Assembly: GCF_001437425.1 (NCBI RefSeq)
Contig: NZ_JQCD01000024.1
Coordinates: 154,394 to 218,393, forward strand
Origin: Weissella minor
GTDB taxonomy: Bacteria; Bacillota; Bacilli; Lactobacillales; Lactobacillaceae
DNA: 64,000 nucleotides
Direction of reading: 5' to 3'
How positions within the stretch are numbered: the first letter of the stretch is position 1; each line of letters begins with the position of its first letter. A model generated the notes under the pieces. The model did no database searches. It saw only the letters and a program-made list of their open reading frames with translations, and was not told the DNA's origin. The position numbers and the translations under genes were made by a program. This document shows positions 9,205-17,275 of the stretch, piece by piece.

Positions 9205-9807
9205 ATGAAGATTAAACAAGCTGTTGTCGTTACAACAACATCTGCCGCAGGTATTTTGGGAGCAACTGGTGTTGCTTCTGCTGATCAAGTAACTGTTAAG
9301 GCTGGAGATACTTTAGCATCAATTGCCCAAGAAACAGGTTCAAGTATTGATGTTTTGGCCTCAATTAACAACATCCAAGATCAAAATATGATTTTCGTTG
9401 GTGAAGTACTACAAACAACTGGTAATGCATCTGCTAACCAAGCACCTGCGGCACAAGCGTCTGTTGAACAAGCAGCAACAACTGTTTCACCTGTAAGTGT
9501 TGATGATATTTCATCTCAAGTTGCAGCAGCACCTACACAAGCACCTGCTAGTTCAGGTTCAACATATGACCAATTTATTGCAAATGGTGGGACTGCAGCA
9601 ATGTGGAACACAATCGTAATGCCTGAATCAGAAGGAAATCCAAATGCGGTATCACCAAACGGTTACCGTGGTTTGGGTCAAACCAAGGAAGGTTGGGGAA
9701 CTGGATCAGTTGCTGAACAAACACAAGGCATGATTAACTACGCAAATTCTCGATACGGATCAATTGATGGTGCATTAGCATTCCGTGACGCAAATGGTTG
9801 GTGGTAA
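9205..9807 (+). CDS. Secreted LysM protein with Apf/transglycosylase-like C-terminus (copy 1)
   Basis: The 200-residue exported protein has a signal peptide (about 1-27, ending GVASA before DQVTV), one LysM domain (about 28-72: VKAGDTLASIAQETG, INNIQDQNMIFVGEVL), an Ala/Gln/Pro linker and a C-terminal domain (about 115-200). That domain has MPESEGNP, GYRGLGQTKEGWGTGS, SRYGS and a terminal NGWW. It resembles the aggregation-promoting factor/resuscitation-factor-like fold, with a Glu (PESE) where lytic enzymes carry the catalytic acid. LysM probably binds the wall; hydrolytic activity is inference. A paralogue follows at 10175. ATG 9205 has AAAGGGG upstream. Confidence 0.85.
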   Translation: MKIKQAVVVTTTSAAGILGATGVASADQVTVKAGDTLASIAQETGSSIDVLASINNIQDQNMIFVGEVLQTTGNASANQAPAAQASVEQAATTVSPVSVDDISSQVAAAPTQAPASSGSTYDQFIANGGTAAMWNTIVMPESEGNPNAVSPNGYRGLGQTKEGWGTGSVAEQTQGMINYANSRYGSIDGALAFRDANGWW

Positions 9808-9829
9808 TCACTAAATAGCTAACTATATA

Positions 9830-9858
9830 GGACCCCCATTAATGGGGGTCCTTTTTTT
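9830..9858 (+). terminator. Intrinsic terminator of LysM copy 1
   Basis: GGACCCCCAT and ATGGGGGTCC form a GC-rich stem around TA, followed by seven T. Confidence 0.95.
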
Positions 9859-10174
9859 ATATATATTTGTTAAAAAAACATGAAATTTAGGACGTGTAAC
9901 AGGTAAAATGCTTGAAAAATCAAGGTTTTAAGACTTATTTGAAAAAAGTGTAAACCTTTTTGTTACAAATGTTACAATTGAGAGAAGCTTATATATCAGC
10001 ACTTGTGGATATAATCACAAGAATAAGGCCTGTTTTATTTCAAAAAGTGTAATAAAACGTTAAATAGTTGATACATACAAATCTGATAAATGCGCTATAG
10101 TAATAAATGTCGAATACAGACAAACCAAAATTAAAATTAAAAAATTAAAGAGTAGAATTTTAGGAGAGTGGATT
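9859..10174 (+). other. Upstream region of LysM copy 2 with TGTTAC direct repeats
   Basis: No gene is seen. TGTTACAAATGTTAC at 9961-9975 is a direct repeat of TGTTAC with a 9-bp period. TGTAAA lies just upstream and other GTGTAA words occur at about 9894 and 10048. The spacing differs from the 11-bp period of the WalR consensus, so that regulator is only a suggestion. The Shine-Dalgarno TAGGAGAG precedes ATG 10175. Confidence 0.4.
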
Positions 10175-10825
10175 ATGGATATTAAAAAAGCTGTTGCTGT
10201 TTCAGGTGCTACTGCTGCTGGTTTAGTTGCCACTGCAGGTGTTGCCTCAGCTGACCAAATTACAATCAAAGAAGGGGATACCCTTTCACACCTTGCCCAA
10301 GAGCACGGTACAACTACCGACAATCTTGCTGCAATCAATAACATCACTGACCAAAACTTGATTTTTGCTGGTGAAACTCTTGAAACTGAAGGAACAGCAC
10401 AAGTTGCTGCACCAGTGCAAGAAGCCGCTCCAGTACAAGAAGCTGCTCCTGTTGTTGAACAACAAGCTGCCCCAGTACAACAAGAAGCAGCACCTGTACA
10501 ACAACAAGCTGCTCCAGCACAACAATCAGCACCTGCTGCTAAGCCAGCTGCTGCTGCACCTGCTGGTTCAGGATCAACTTATGACCAATTCATTGCTAAC
10601 GGTGGAACTGCTGCAATGTGGCAAACTATTGTTATGCCTGAATCAGGTGGAGATCCAGCTGCTTACAACCAAGCAGGTGGTTACCGTGGACTTGGTCAAA
10701 CAAAGGAACACTGGGGAACTGGTTCAGTCGCTACTCAAACTAAGGGTATGATGAACTACGCTACTTCACGTTATGGTTCAGCTGAAAAGGCTGTTGCCTT
10801 CCGTCAAGCTAACGGTTGGTGGTAA
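10175..10825 (+). CDS. Secreted LysM protein with Apf/transglycosylase-like C-terminus (copy 2)
   Basis: The 216-residue paralogue of the preceding gene has the same order: signal peptide (cut after GVASA at about 26), LysM (about 28-72: IKEGDTLSHLAQEHG), linker and C-terminal domain with MPESGGDP, YRGLGQTKEHWGTGS and terminal ANGWW. The linker (about 75-130) is a low-complexity run of APVQ/EAAPVQQ units, longer than in copy 1. PESG keeps the candidate catalytic Glu. Codon use is highly biased, suggesting an abundant exoprotein. It is probably a wall-associated muralytic or aggregation-type protein. Confidence 0.86.
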   Translation: MDIKKAVAVSGATAAGLVATAGVASADQITIKEGDTLSHLAQEHGTTTDNLAAINNITDQNLIFAGETLETEGTAQVAAPVQEAAPVQEAAPVVEQQAAPVQQEAAPVQQQAAPAQQSAPAAKPAAAAPAGSGSTYDQFIANGGTAAMWQTIVMPESGGDPAAYNQAGGYRGLGQTKEHWGTGSVATQTKGMMNYATSRYGSAEKAVAFRQANGWW

Positions 10826-10838
10826 AATAGATTTTTAT

Positions 10839-10869
10839 AAGCAAACTAGTCTGACTAGCTTGCTTTTTT
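10839..10869 (+). terminator. Intrinsic terminator of LysM copy 2
   Basis: AAGCAAACTAGT pairs with ACTAGCTTGCTT around CTG, followed by T6 (one internal mismatch). Confidence 0.88.
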
Positions 10870-10888
10870 CTTTGTTTAAAAACAGATA

Positions 10889-10918
10889 AAAAGAGCAACC
10901 ACTAGTGGTTGCTCTTTT
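10889..10918. terminator. Bidirectional terminator, perfect 30-bp palindrome
   Basis: AAAAGAGCAACCACT is followed at once by its exact reverse complement, ending in TTTT. It lies between the plus-strand LysM gene and the minus-strand 78-aa gene and can serve both. Confidence 0.85.
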
Positions 10919-11153
10919 AATTTTTAATGTCAGACCAATTTACATCATGACGTTCAGGCATAACAGGCGTCGTACGCCAGGAGAAAAAGCAGATTGAGAT
11001 GAATATAAATAAGGTCGTCAGAGTGATGAAGACAAAACTCTCACCATTATTTTTAGTTTTAAAACTCATAATGACTCTAGGGATACAAATGCAAACTAAA
11101 CAGATGATATTAATAATAATAATCAAGTCTAAAACTTCAGTTGTTGTTATCAT
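10917..11153 (-). CDS. Small membrane protein (78 aa)
   Basis: A minus-strand frame of 78 residues with two hydrophobic helices (about 8-30 and 42-58), a short basic loop (KTKNNGES) and a polar C-terminus. No family is recognised. It is supported by a GAAGGG Shine-Dalgarno about 9 bases before ATG, a minus-strand promoter at 11185-11212 and a terminator at its 3' end. The overlapping plus-strand frame (10999-11202) has none of these and is rejected. Confidence 0.65.
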   Translation of the reverse strand: MITTTEVLDLIIIINIICLVCICIPRVIMSFKTKNNGESFVFITLTTLFIFISICFFSWRTTPVMPERHDVNWSDIKN

Positions 11154-11184
11154 CAGTGTTGCCCTTCTTTATTTACTAACCTTA

Positions 11185-11212
11185 ATTTTAACGAGAGTAT
11201 AGAAAATGTCAA
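11185..11212 (-). promoter_or_regulatory. Minus-strand promoter of the 78-aa membrane protein gene
   Basis: Read on the minus strand, TTGACA (11212-11207) and TAAAAT (11190-11185) are 16 bp apart. Confidence 0.65.
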
Positions 11213-11281
11213 TAATTTATCTAAATAATGTATTATTTTTGACTGATGAAAATTATCTTGTATCAAAGTTGTGAATTAAGC

Positions 11282-11311
11282 TTGTGGCGCTCCCTTGGTT
11301 TAAGGTAATAT
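11282..11311 (+). promoter_or_regulatory. Probable promoter of the pdxK-ECF unit
   Basis: TTGTGG (11282-11287) and TAATAT (11306-11311) are 18 bp apart, with the kinase start 31 bp downstream. Confidence 0.5.
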
Positions 11312-11342
11312 AGATGTAAATCTGTTCACAAGGGGAGTAAGC

Positions 11343-12173
11343 ATGAATGTAAAAAAAATTGTGACGATTGCTGGATCTGACAGCTTGGCTGGTGGGGGCA
11401 TCCAAGCCGATTTAGCAACATTTTCGGAGTATCAGTTTCAAGGACTGAGTGCTATTACGAGTATCGTGACAGTTATAGACGATGATTTTCAGATTAATGT
11501 GATTGATTCAAACATATTAAGTGATCAATTAGATTCGATTTTTGCCTTAGATAATATTGCAGCTATTAAAGTTGGTCTTTTGTCTACCAAAAATCAGGTT
11601 ACAGTGGTCGCTAATTTTTTGGAACAATTTAAGAATATTGTACCAATAGTCATTGACCCCGTTATGGTTTTTAAAGAAACAAATAATGTCGATACGAAAG
11701 AATTATTGGCAGCGATACAGACAAAATTATTGCCGATGGCCACGATTGTTACGCCTAATTTAGAGGAAGCCAGTTTATTATCTGGTATGGAAATTCATAA
11801 TCAAGATGATTTGACCGTTGCTGCCAAAAAAATTAAGCAATTTGGTGCTAAAGCAGTACTTGCGAAGGGGGGAGCTCGTCTAAGTGGAGCCACCACTTTT
11901 GATGTGCTTATTGATGAAAATGCACAAGGACACGCGTTAGAGCATGAACGTCTGGCCACGAATACAAATAATGGTGCGGGATGTACGTTATCATCAGCAA
12001 TTGCGTGTGAATTGGGACGACAAGTATCAATGCGTGATGCAGTAGAAAGCGCTCAGATGTTCGTACTTGCAGCAATTAAAGATGGTGTTCAATTGAATCA
12101 AAAATTTAAAGTAGGTAATGTATGGCAGGGTGCACAGCGCGCTGTATATGGGGAGAAATGTAATGAAAAATAA
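11343..12173 (+). CDS. pdxK: Pyridoxine/hydroxymethylpyrimidine kinase (ThiD/PdxK family)
   Basis: A 276-residue ribokinase-fold enzyme with the family N-terminus IAGSDSLAGGGIQADL (about 8-23), the VIDPVMV motif (about 105), TPNLEEA (about 140) and the anion-hole region NNGAGCTLSSAIA (about 205-217). It phosphorylates pyridoxine-type vitamers or hydroxymethylpyrimidine. GAGC rather than the HGTGC typical of true ThiD points toward the PdxK subtype, but I cannot settle the substrate. It overlaps an ECF S-component gene by 11 bp, so uptake and trapping of the vitamer are probably coupled. Confidence 0.85.
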   Translation: MNVKKIVTIAGSDSLAGGGIQADLATFSEYQFQGLSAITSIVTVIDDDFQINVIDSNILSDQLDSIFALDNIAAIKVGLLSTKNQVTVVANFLEQFKNIVPIVIDPVMVFKETNNVDTKELLAAIQTKLLPMATIVTPNLEEASLLSGMEIHNQDDLTVAAKKIKQFGAKAVLAKGGARLSGATTFDVLIDENAQGHALEHERLATNTNNGAGCTLSSAIACELGRQVSMRDAVESAQMFVLAAIKDGVQLNQKFKVGNVWQGAQRAVYGEKCNEK

Positions 12174-12681
12174 AGAAATGACGATTTTGGGTGTCGTTAT
12201 TGCGATTAACTTAGTATTAAGTAATATTGTTCGATTACCAACGCCAACTGGCTTTGTTTCGCTGGTGGAAGTTGGTATTTTTATTGCGGCATGGCAGTTT
12301 GGGCCTAGAGGCGGCGCCATTGTAGGTGGCATAACTGGTATTTTATTAGATTTATTGGCTGGTTATCCACAATGGATGATTTTATCTTTAATCATTCATG
12401 GATCGGAAGGGTATTTGTTAGGATTCTCAAGTGAAACCCTCGCCGGGAAGACAAAATCAATGTTAGCTGGTGGTGCTGTTATGGTAGTTGGGTACTGGCT
12501 TGGTGGTGCAGGATTGAATTGGTTGATGGGTGGCATGGAAATGCAAATTAAAGCTGCCTTAGTTGCCAGTGCGGCTGATATGCCAGCTAATGTGTTGCAA
12601 GTATTTGTCGGATTCTTATTGGCTTTGTTGATTAATCCAGCAGTATCTAAGATAATTCAACAACAACATTTAGAATCATAA
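12163..12681 (+). CDS. ECF transporter S-component (PdxU/HmpT-like)
   Basis: The 172-residue membrane protein has about five or six helices. MTILGVVIAINLVLSN at the start, the SLVEVGIFIAAWQFGPRGGAIVGG loop and LLDLLAGYPQWM match ECF S-components of the HmpT/PdxU type. Its coupling to the vitamin kinase upstream (start ATG 12163 inside that gene, after GGGGAG) indicates uptake of a B6 or thiamin-pyrimidine precursor. The shared energising module must be elsewhere. The longer frame from 12118 would begin inside the kinase without a binding site. Confidence 0.82.
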   Translation: MKNKEMTILGVVIAINLVLSNIVRLPTPTGFVSLVEVGIFIAAWQFGPRGGAIVGGITGILLDLLAGYPQWMILSLIIHGSEGYLLGFSSETLAGKTKSMLAGGAVMVVGYWLGGAGLNWLMGGMEMQIKAALVASAADMPANVLQVFVGFLLALLINPAVSKIIQQQHLES

Positions 12682-12695
12682 ATAGGAGCTTTAAC

Positions 12696-13910
12696 TTGAA
12701 AAATAAATATACAACCGGTGTACTGGCATTATTGACCTTAAGCGTCATCCTAATCGGGATGAATATGCGAGCGCCCGTAACAACGGTACCTTTGATGTTA
12801 AATGAAATTGCATCTAGTTTGAGTGTTAAACCTGGTCAATTGGGAATCTTAACCACGATTCCTTTAATCATGTTTGTTTTAATTTCCAACTTTGCATCGA
12901 AAACGATGGCAATCTTTGGGTTAAAGCGAGCGATTACATTTGCAGTGGCATTAATTTTGTTGGGGTCTCTCTTACGTTTAGGCGTAAATATGCCAATGGT
13001 CTTAATCGGCACAGCTCTTATTGGAATTGGTGTTGCCCACTTAAATGTATTTATGCCATCATTTGTAACCGCATTTTTTCCAAATAAAATTGGTTTATAT
13101 ACGTCACTGTATACGATGTCAACAATGCTTGGGACTGCTATTTTCAATTTGTTAACAGCACCAATTATGATTGCTTTTGGTTGGCATGCGGTCATGTGGG
13201 TTCTCGTCCTATTACCAGCGTTGGCATTGATAGTTTGGATGATTGCAGCACGTTTTGCACAGCCAGTTGTTGCGGATAAACCGCAAAAAACGAAAGTGGC
13301 GCATGAAGCATTGCATGTTTGGAATAACAAAAAGGCTTGGTTATTCCTTGGAGTCTTTGGATTACAAGCAACGGTTAATTATACATTTGTTGCTTGGATG
13401 CCGAGTTTGATGGCCTTTCACAAGATTAGTGCGGGAAATATTGGTATTGCAATGGCATTATATTCGCTTTTGGGAATGATTGTTTCTTTGATGGTGCCGA
13501 ATTTAATCGTGCGTTTGAGTAAACATGGTTTATCAATTGCTGTCTTGATTGTTGGCGCAATGGGACTAGTCTCTGCTTTGATGCTGTTTAATCAAAATAC
13601 AGGTTCTGTGCTGTTTTGGTTAATTGTGGCTTCAATTATTGGCATTATGACATCATTCTTCTTCTTAATCGCGATGACAATGTTCGCATCAAAGACCAAG
13701 ACGCCTTATCAAACCGCAACGGTTTCAGGAATGGCACAATCAGGTGGATATTTGATTTCTGCAATCGGGCCAATGATTTATGGAAATGCTTTCCAACAAA
13801 ATCCAATTGGTTTGGGTCAAAACATTGCGTATACAATCTTAATTATTCTATTAGTGTTGGTTGCCTTAGGGGCAGTACAAACTGATTACATTTTTGATGA
13901 AGCAGCATAA
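12696..13910 (+). CDS. MFS transporter, CynX/NimT type
   Basis: A 404-residue major facilitator with about twelve hydrophobic segments. NMRAPVTTVPLMLNEIASSL near residues 22-40 is characteristic of the CynX/NimT (cyanate/nitroimidazole) group, and the long central loop (about 190-215) is basic. The substrate is unknown; relatives include putative organic-anion and drug exporters. The start is TTG 12696 with TAGGAG about 8 bases before it. It lies 14 bp after the S-component gene, so it may belong to the same transcript. Confidence 0.85.
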   Translation: MKNKYTTGVLALLTLSVILIGMNMRAPVTTVPLMLNEIASSLSVKPGQLGILTTIPLIMFVLISNFASKTMAIFGLKRAITFAVALILLGSLLRLGVNMPMVLIGTALIGIGVAHLNVFMPSFVTAFFPNKIGLYTSLYTMSTMLGTAIFNLLTAPIMIAFGWHAVMWVLVLLPALALIVWMIAARFAQPVVADKPQKTKVAHEALHVWNNKKAWLFLGVFGLQATVNYTFVAWMPSLMAFHKISAGNIGIAMALYSLLGMIVSLMVPNLIVRLSKHGLSIAVLIVGAMGLVSALMLFNQNTGSVLFWLIVASIIGIMTSFFFLIAMTMFASKTKTPYQTATVSGMAQSGGYLISAIGPMIYGNAFQQNPIGLGQNIAYTILIILLVLVALGAVQTDYIFDEAA

Positions 13911-13920
13911 ATGTTATATT

Positions 13921-13951
13921 ATCCGTCTCTTTTTGGATGACGGATTTTTTT
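13921..13951 (+). terminator. Intrinsic terminator after the MFS gene
   Basis: ATCCGTC and GACGGAT flank an 8-10 base loop, followed by T7. Confidence 0.88.
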
Positions 13952-14114
13952 ATTTAACGATTGGTTATAATTATCAAAATTCCGGTAATTATCCACATTA
14001 AATATGTTAAATTGAACGTAATCAATCGCGTCTAGTGTGAGTTGGCAATGTGGGGTTGTCGGTTTGCCTAGGCTAAGTGATAAATGAATTTAAAAACAGA
14101 TGGAGAAAATAGTA

Positions 14115-14471
14115 ATGAGTATTTTTACGATTGTGTTGGCTGTTTTAGTTGCAATCGAATGTGTGTATATTATGTATTTAGAGACGATAAATCCGGTCTC
14201 TGAAAAGACTGCTAAAACGTTTGGCATTGATATGCAAGTGTTAAAAGATGCGAATATTCAAAGCTTGTTAAAAAATCAAGGCGTCTACAATGGTTTATTG
14301 GCACTTGGAATTTTATATAGTCTCGTTGTTTCTAATACCAGTCTGCTTGGAGCAATTTTGATCTATATCATTGCAGTTGCAATCTATGGTGGTATTACGG
14401 TGGATAAATCAATCATTCTGAAACAAGGCGGTGTGGCAATTTTAGCGCTAGGGTCATTATTGCTATTTTAG
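14115..14471 (+). CDS. DUF1304 family membrane protein
   Basis: The 118-residue protein has four hydrophobic segments. The patterns AIECVYIMYLE near the start, NQGVYNGLLALGI in the middle and AIYGGITV toward the end are those of the DUF1304 family, small integral membrane proteins of unknown function. ATG 14115 is preceded by GGAG at 14102 with 9-base spacing; the ATG at 14100 is closer to no site. It stands alone between a terminator and the coiled-coil gene. Confidence 0.85.
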   Translation: MSIFTIVLAVLVAIECVYIMYLETINPVSEKTAKTFGIDMQVLKDANIQSLLKNQGVYNGLLALGILYSLVVSNTSLLGAILIYIIAVAIYGGITVDKSIILKQGGVAILALGSLLLF

Positions 14472-14636
14472 ATAGGTCAAGGGGATGCACATTGACATTA
14501 ATGAGCTAACATTGAGTGGCTGCCAAAGAGCCAGTTGATATGAACGTGAGACGGTGAATGTTTGTACGGATTTGAAAAAATATTATCTAAAGCATATCAA
14601 AGCGGCAGGCTAGTTACCTGTACGTTAGGGGGAAAT

Positions 14637-15059
14637 ATGAATACGAATGATGAATTAAAAGCATCAATGCAAAAATTTGTGGAGTCAACGAATGATTTTA
14701 TACAATTAACATCAAAATTGGCTGAAACGAACCAGACGTTAGAAAGTAAGTTGGATGAAATAACTGCTAATACTGCTAGCGATGATGTGGATGTTATTGC
14801 GACACTAAATGCAAAAATTGATGACTTAGAACATGAAATTGTACATTTAAAGACAACGAATGATGCATTGGAAAGCGATTATCAAGCTGTTGAAACAACA
14901 AATGCCGCGCTTAAGGATGAACAAAAGCATTATAAAATGCTCTTGGATCGGTCGACTAAGACGTTGGATACAGTAAAGCAAGAAGCTACTGGCCTCCGAA
15001 AACAAAACGCAGAGTATACAGAAATGATTAATGTTTTAAGAAAGAAGCTTGAAGGATAG
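14637..15059 (+). CDS. Coiled-coil protein of unknown function (140 aa)
   Basis: Soluble and highly charged. Heptad-like Leu/Ile/Val spacing runs through most of the length (about 20-135), with LESKLDEI and LNAKIDDLEHEIVHLK as clear examples. There is no signal peptide, membrane segment or catalytic motif. ATG 14637 follows AGGGGG with 6-base spacing. A longer in-frame start at 14562 lacks a site. It probably oligomerises or acts as a scaffold. It is the first member of a run of orphan genes (14.6-17.7 kb). Confidence 0.72.
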   Translation: MNTNDELKASMQKFVESTNDFIQLTSKLAETNQTLESKLDEITANTASDDVDVIATLNAKIDDLEHEIVHLKTTNDALESDYQAVETTNAALKDEQKHYKMLLDRSTKTLDTVKQEATGLRKQNAEYTEMINVLRKKLEG

Positions 15060-15159
15060 CGTTTGCAATAAAATTTTTTAAGCGTTTAATTTCTATGTAT
15101 GGTTTTCTAATTTTGGGTGGATTTATTGACTTAATAATTAATGCCAATTGGGATTGGAT

Positions 15160-15187
15160 TCGTTATCTATTTAAGATAGCGATTTTT
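15160..15187 (+). terminator. Intrinsic terminator
   Basis: CGTTATCT and AGATAGCG flank ATTTA, followed by T7. It lies 100 bp after the coiled-coil gene. Confidence 0.8.
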
Positions 15188-15356
15188 TTATGTAAGCTGA
15201 TATTTTGGTGAATGTAAAGTAATTGTTAAAATAAAATATTATATCTACTTGTTTAATTATATTCTTATAGAATAAAAGAAAATGGAATATAGTTTCTTTT
15301 AAAATGACATGTGATTGTGCTAAAAGTAGCAACAAATAATTTTTAATTTATTTGCG

Positions 15357-15791
15357 ATGAGAAATGGAAAGGAGTCCGTTATCAAATTATTTAAACGAAA
15401 TGATAGTGAAATGTCTGAGGCTCATGAACTAGAAGCACTTAAAAAGACATTGCAAGACAAACAACAAGCATTAAATGAAAAACAACGTGCTATAGCCGAA
15501 ATGGAAAATAAGATTAAGCATAAAAATGAATCTAATCAGAAAGTCTCTAAAAAGTTAGATCAGAAATATATGCTTTTGGATGAATGGGAACGGGAGTTAC
15601 TGGAAAAGAGCAGAGAACTCGATAAAAATGCCATCGATCAGTCGGTGAGTGATACGGACTATATAGGCACGCTTATTGAAAAGTATTGTTCTCCTGACTT
15701 TTCAGCGCTTTCTGAAGAATCAAAAGATGAAGTTATATCTAGTGCAAGGTACTTTATTAGTAACTTACTAACGGAATATTCTGAAAAATAA
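15357..15791 (+). CDS. Coiled-coil protein of unknown function (144 aa)
   Basis: The central part (about residues 20-90) is a charged coiled coil (LEALKKTLQDKQQALNEKQ and similar), followed by a short folded C-terminus (YIGTLIEKYCSPDFSALSEE). No family is recognised. The start is uncertain. ATG 15357 has no upstream Shine-Dalgarno, whereas a good AAGGAG sits inside the frame at about 15369, seven bases before an ATC codon. A rare non-ATG start or a later Met (15411) is possible. The neighbours are also orphan genes. Confidence 0.65.
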   Translation: MRNGKESVIKLFKRNDSEMSEAHELEALKKTLQDKQQALNEKQRAIAEMENKIKHKNESNQKVSKKLDQKYMLLDEWERELLEKSRELDKNAIDQSVSDTDYIGTLIEKYCSPDFSALSEESKDEVISSARYFISNLLTEYSEK

Positions 15792-15946
15792 GTTTTCTCA
15801 ACTTTGTCCTATTTTAACTTATCAAATTTAGTGGCGTAGATATTAAGCGAAAAAATATGGCAATAGAAAAGATTTTTTTTTAAATTGCGAATTGATATTG
15901 GATGACATGATTCGTATTAAGTATGAGGTTATAGGAGATAAGGCAG

Positions 15947-16528
15947 ATGCATGATGGAATAGTTGCAGCAATAATTGATCGGCCAGCGATTTTAGCTCTT
16001 GTGGGAGCTATAGCTGGTTCATTGATAACTGCCGTATTTACCGCCAGATGGGATAAGAAAAAAATAAATGAAGAGAGGAAAAAAGCCTTTCAAATCAATG
16101 AAGGCCCATGGCGGAAAGATTTATTTGAAGTTTTAAAGAATGATAAATGGGACATGTCTGATGTTCAATTAATTAAGGCGCGAATGTCATTATTTGTTTC
16201 AATCGATAAGCCAGGAAATGAAATTGTTAAGATCATAGAAGAACAGGGTGACTCAAATAATGATCAATTCATGAATGTAATTATGGCTGATCAATTAAAG
16301 CGATTAGAAGATGAACTTCAAACATGCGAGATTTTGCCGTTAAAGTCTACGGAAAATGTAAGACAATTGCTTAGGATACAGTTAAAGAAAAATTTTGATC
16401 ATAATAATGGTGCTGCAGGGCAAGAAGGACGGTTGCGATATAGTGATTTGAATTCAATTATGGCAGTTTTGAAGCTTAGCCAGACAGACGAAGACAACTA
16501 TCGTGAATGGCTGAATGTTGAAAAATAA
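15947..16528 (+). CDS. Membrane-anchored protein of unknown function (193 aa)
   Basis: One N-terminal membrane segment (about 11-30, ILALVGAIAGSLITAVFTA) is followed by a strongly basic stretch (RWDKKKINEERKK) and a soluble, mainly helical domain of about 150 residues predicted to be cytoplasmic by the positive-inside rule. There are no motifs I can name. ATG 15947 follows AGGAGATAAGG, a strong binding site. It stands alone, with AT-rich flanks. Confidence 0.7.
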   Translation: MHDGIVAAIIDRPAILALVGAIAGSLITAVFTARWDKKKINEERKKAFQINEGPWRKDLFEVLKNDKWDMSDVQLIKARMSLFVSIDKPGNEIVKIIEEQGDSNNDQFMNVIMADQLKRLEDELQTCEILPLKSTENVRQLLRIQLKKNFDHNNGAAGQEGRLRYSDLNSIMAVLKLSQTDEDNYREWLNVEK

Positions 16529-16623
16529 GAAGAACCCTGTGAACTTGATAGATAAGGATTTTCTATTTAGTCCAACCGTGATGACGTTAAAAGCTACTAA
16601 ATAATTTTCAGGGGTTTTTTATT

Positions 16624-16980
16624 ATGATGGAAGCATATTCTGCCTATTGGCATAACTTGTTCAACTTTTCTGGCACAGCAAGTCGTAAGTACTACTGGTG
16701 GCCAATGATTATTAATTACATTCTAGGTATTGTATTAGTTACACTTATTCAATCAATCGCTGGTCAACCAATCCAGGACATTCATAGTTTTTCATTTAAT
16801 ACGTTGAGTAATATTGTATTGTTTTTGGTTTGGTTAGCAACTTTGTCTGTTAAATTCCGTCGTTTACATGATAGTAATCATTCGGGATTATGGATTTTGA
16901 TGGAGTTTGTACCATTGATTGGTACGATTTGGTTCTTTATTTTGATGGTATTGCCAAGTAAGGCTAATCGTTGGAGCTAA
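16624..16980 (+). CDS. DUF805 family membrane protein
   Basis: The 118-residue protein has three hydrophobic segments. The motifs FNFSGTASRKYYWWP near the N-terminus, FRRLHDSNHSGLW (about 82-94) and the PSKANRW ending are those of DUF805 (YhaH-like) proteins, whose function is unknown. ATG 16624 or 16627 could be used; CAGGGG lies 9 bases upstream. The upstream 90 bases contain AACCCTG and a matching CAGGGGTT far apart, which could form a long-range stem in the leader. Confidence 0.85.
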   Translation: MMEAYSAYWHNLFNFSGTASRKYYWWPMIINYILGIVLVTLIQSIAGQPIQDIHSFSFNTLSNIVLFLVWLATLSVKFRRLHDSNHSGLWILMEFVPLIGTIWFFILMVLPSKANRWS

Positions 16981-17123
16981 ATTAATAAAGCTAGCATACA
17001 AACATTTTGAAGTAACTGTTAATCATGAAACTGACGATGGATATAGTGAAAATTCACAAAGATTACGTGGGTTATTGAAACAGGTCAAAACTAGTTTTAG
17101 ACTAGATGATTAGATAAAAAAGA

Positions 17124-17153
17124 AAAGAGCTATCCCAATGGGTAGCTCTTTTT
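17124..17153 (+). terminator. Intrinsic terminator
   Basis: AGAGCTATCCC and GGGTAGCTCT pair around AAT, followed by T-rich sequence. Confidence 0.85.
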
Positions 17154-17200
17154 CTATTAAATGAAAAACTTAAGTTGAAAATTTAGCCTACTAAGCTTAT

Positions 17201-17230
17201 ACGCTGTCTTTTATTTAGACGGCGTTTTTT
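17201..17230 (+). terminator. Intrinsic terminator
   Basis: ACGCTGTC and GACGGCGT (two G-U pairs) flank a short AT loop, followed by T6. It is the second terminator in a row, so the 17276 gene is insulated. Confidence 0.75.
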
Positions 17231-17275
17231 CTATAATAAATAGAAACTAATTAATTAGAAAGGTAGTATTGTCAA

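Noticed and set aside
10286..10751. Overlapping frames in the linker of LysM copy 2 (plus-strand 128 aa, minus-strand 79 and 62 aa)
   Set aside because: Low-complexity translations of the Ala/Pro/Gln linker read in other frames; the real gene has signal peptide, LysM and terminator.
10999..11202. Plus-strand 67-aa frame opposite the 78-aa membrane protein
   Set aside because: No binding site or promoter; the minus-strand frame has both and ends at a terminator.
15095..15211. 38-aa hydrophobic frame
   Set aside because: Not listed as a gene: no binding site before ATG 15095, and it overlaps a terminator. Kept only as part of a finding.
16981..17115. Possible start-less 43-codon frame after the DUF805 gene (with SQRLRGLLKQVKTS)
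   Set aside because: No start codon or binding site and too short to recognise; it may be a gene relic but cannot be supported.
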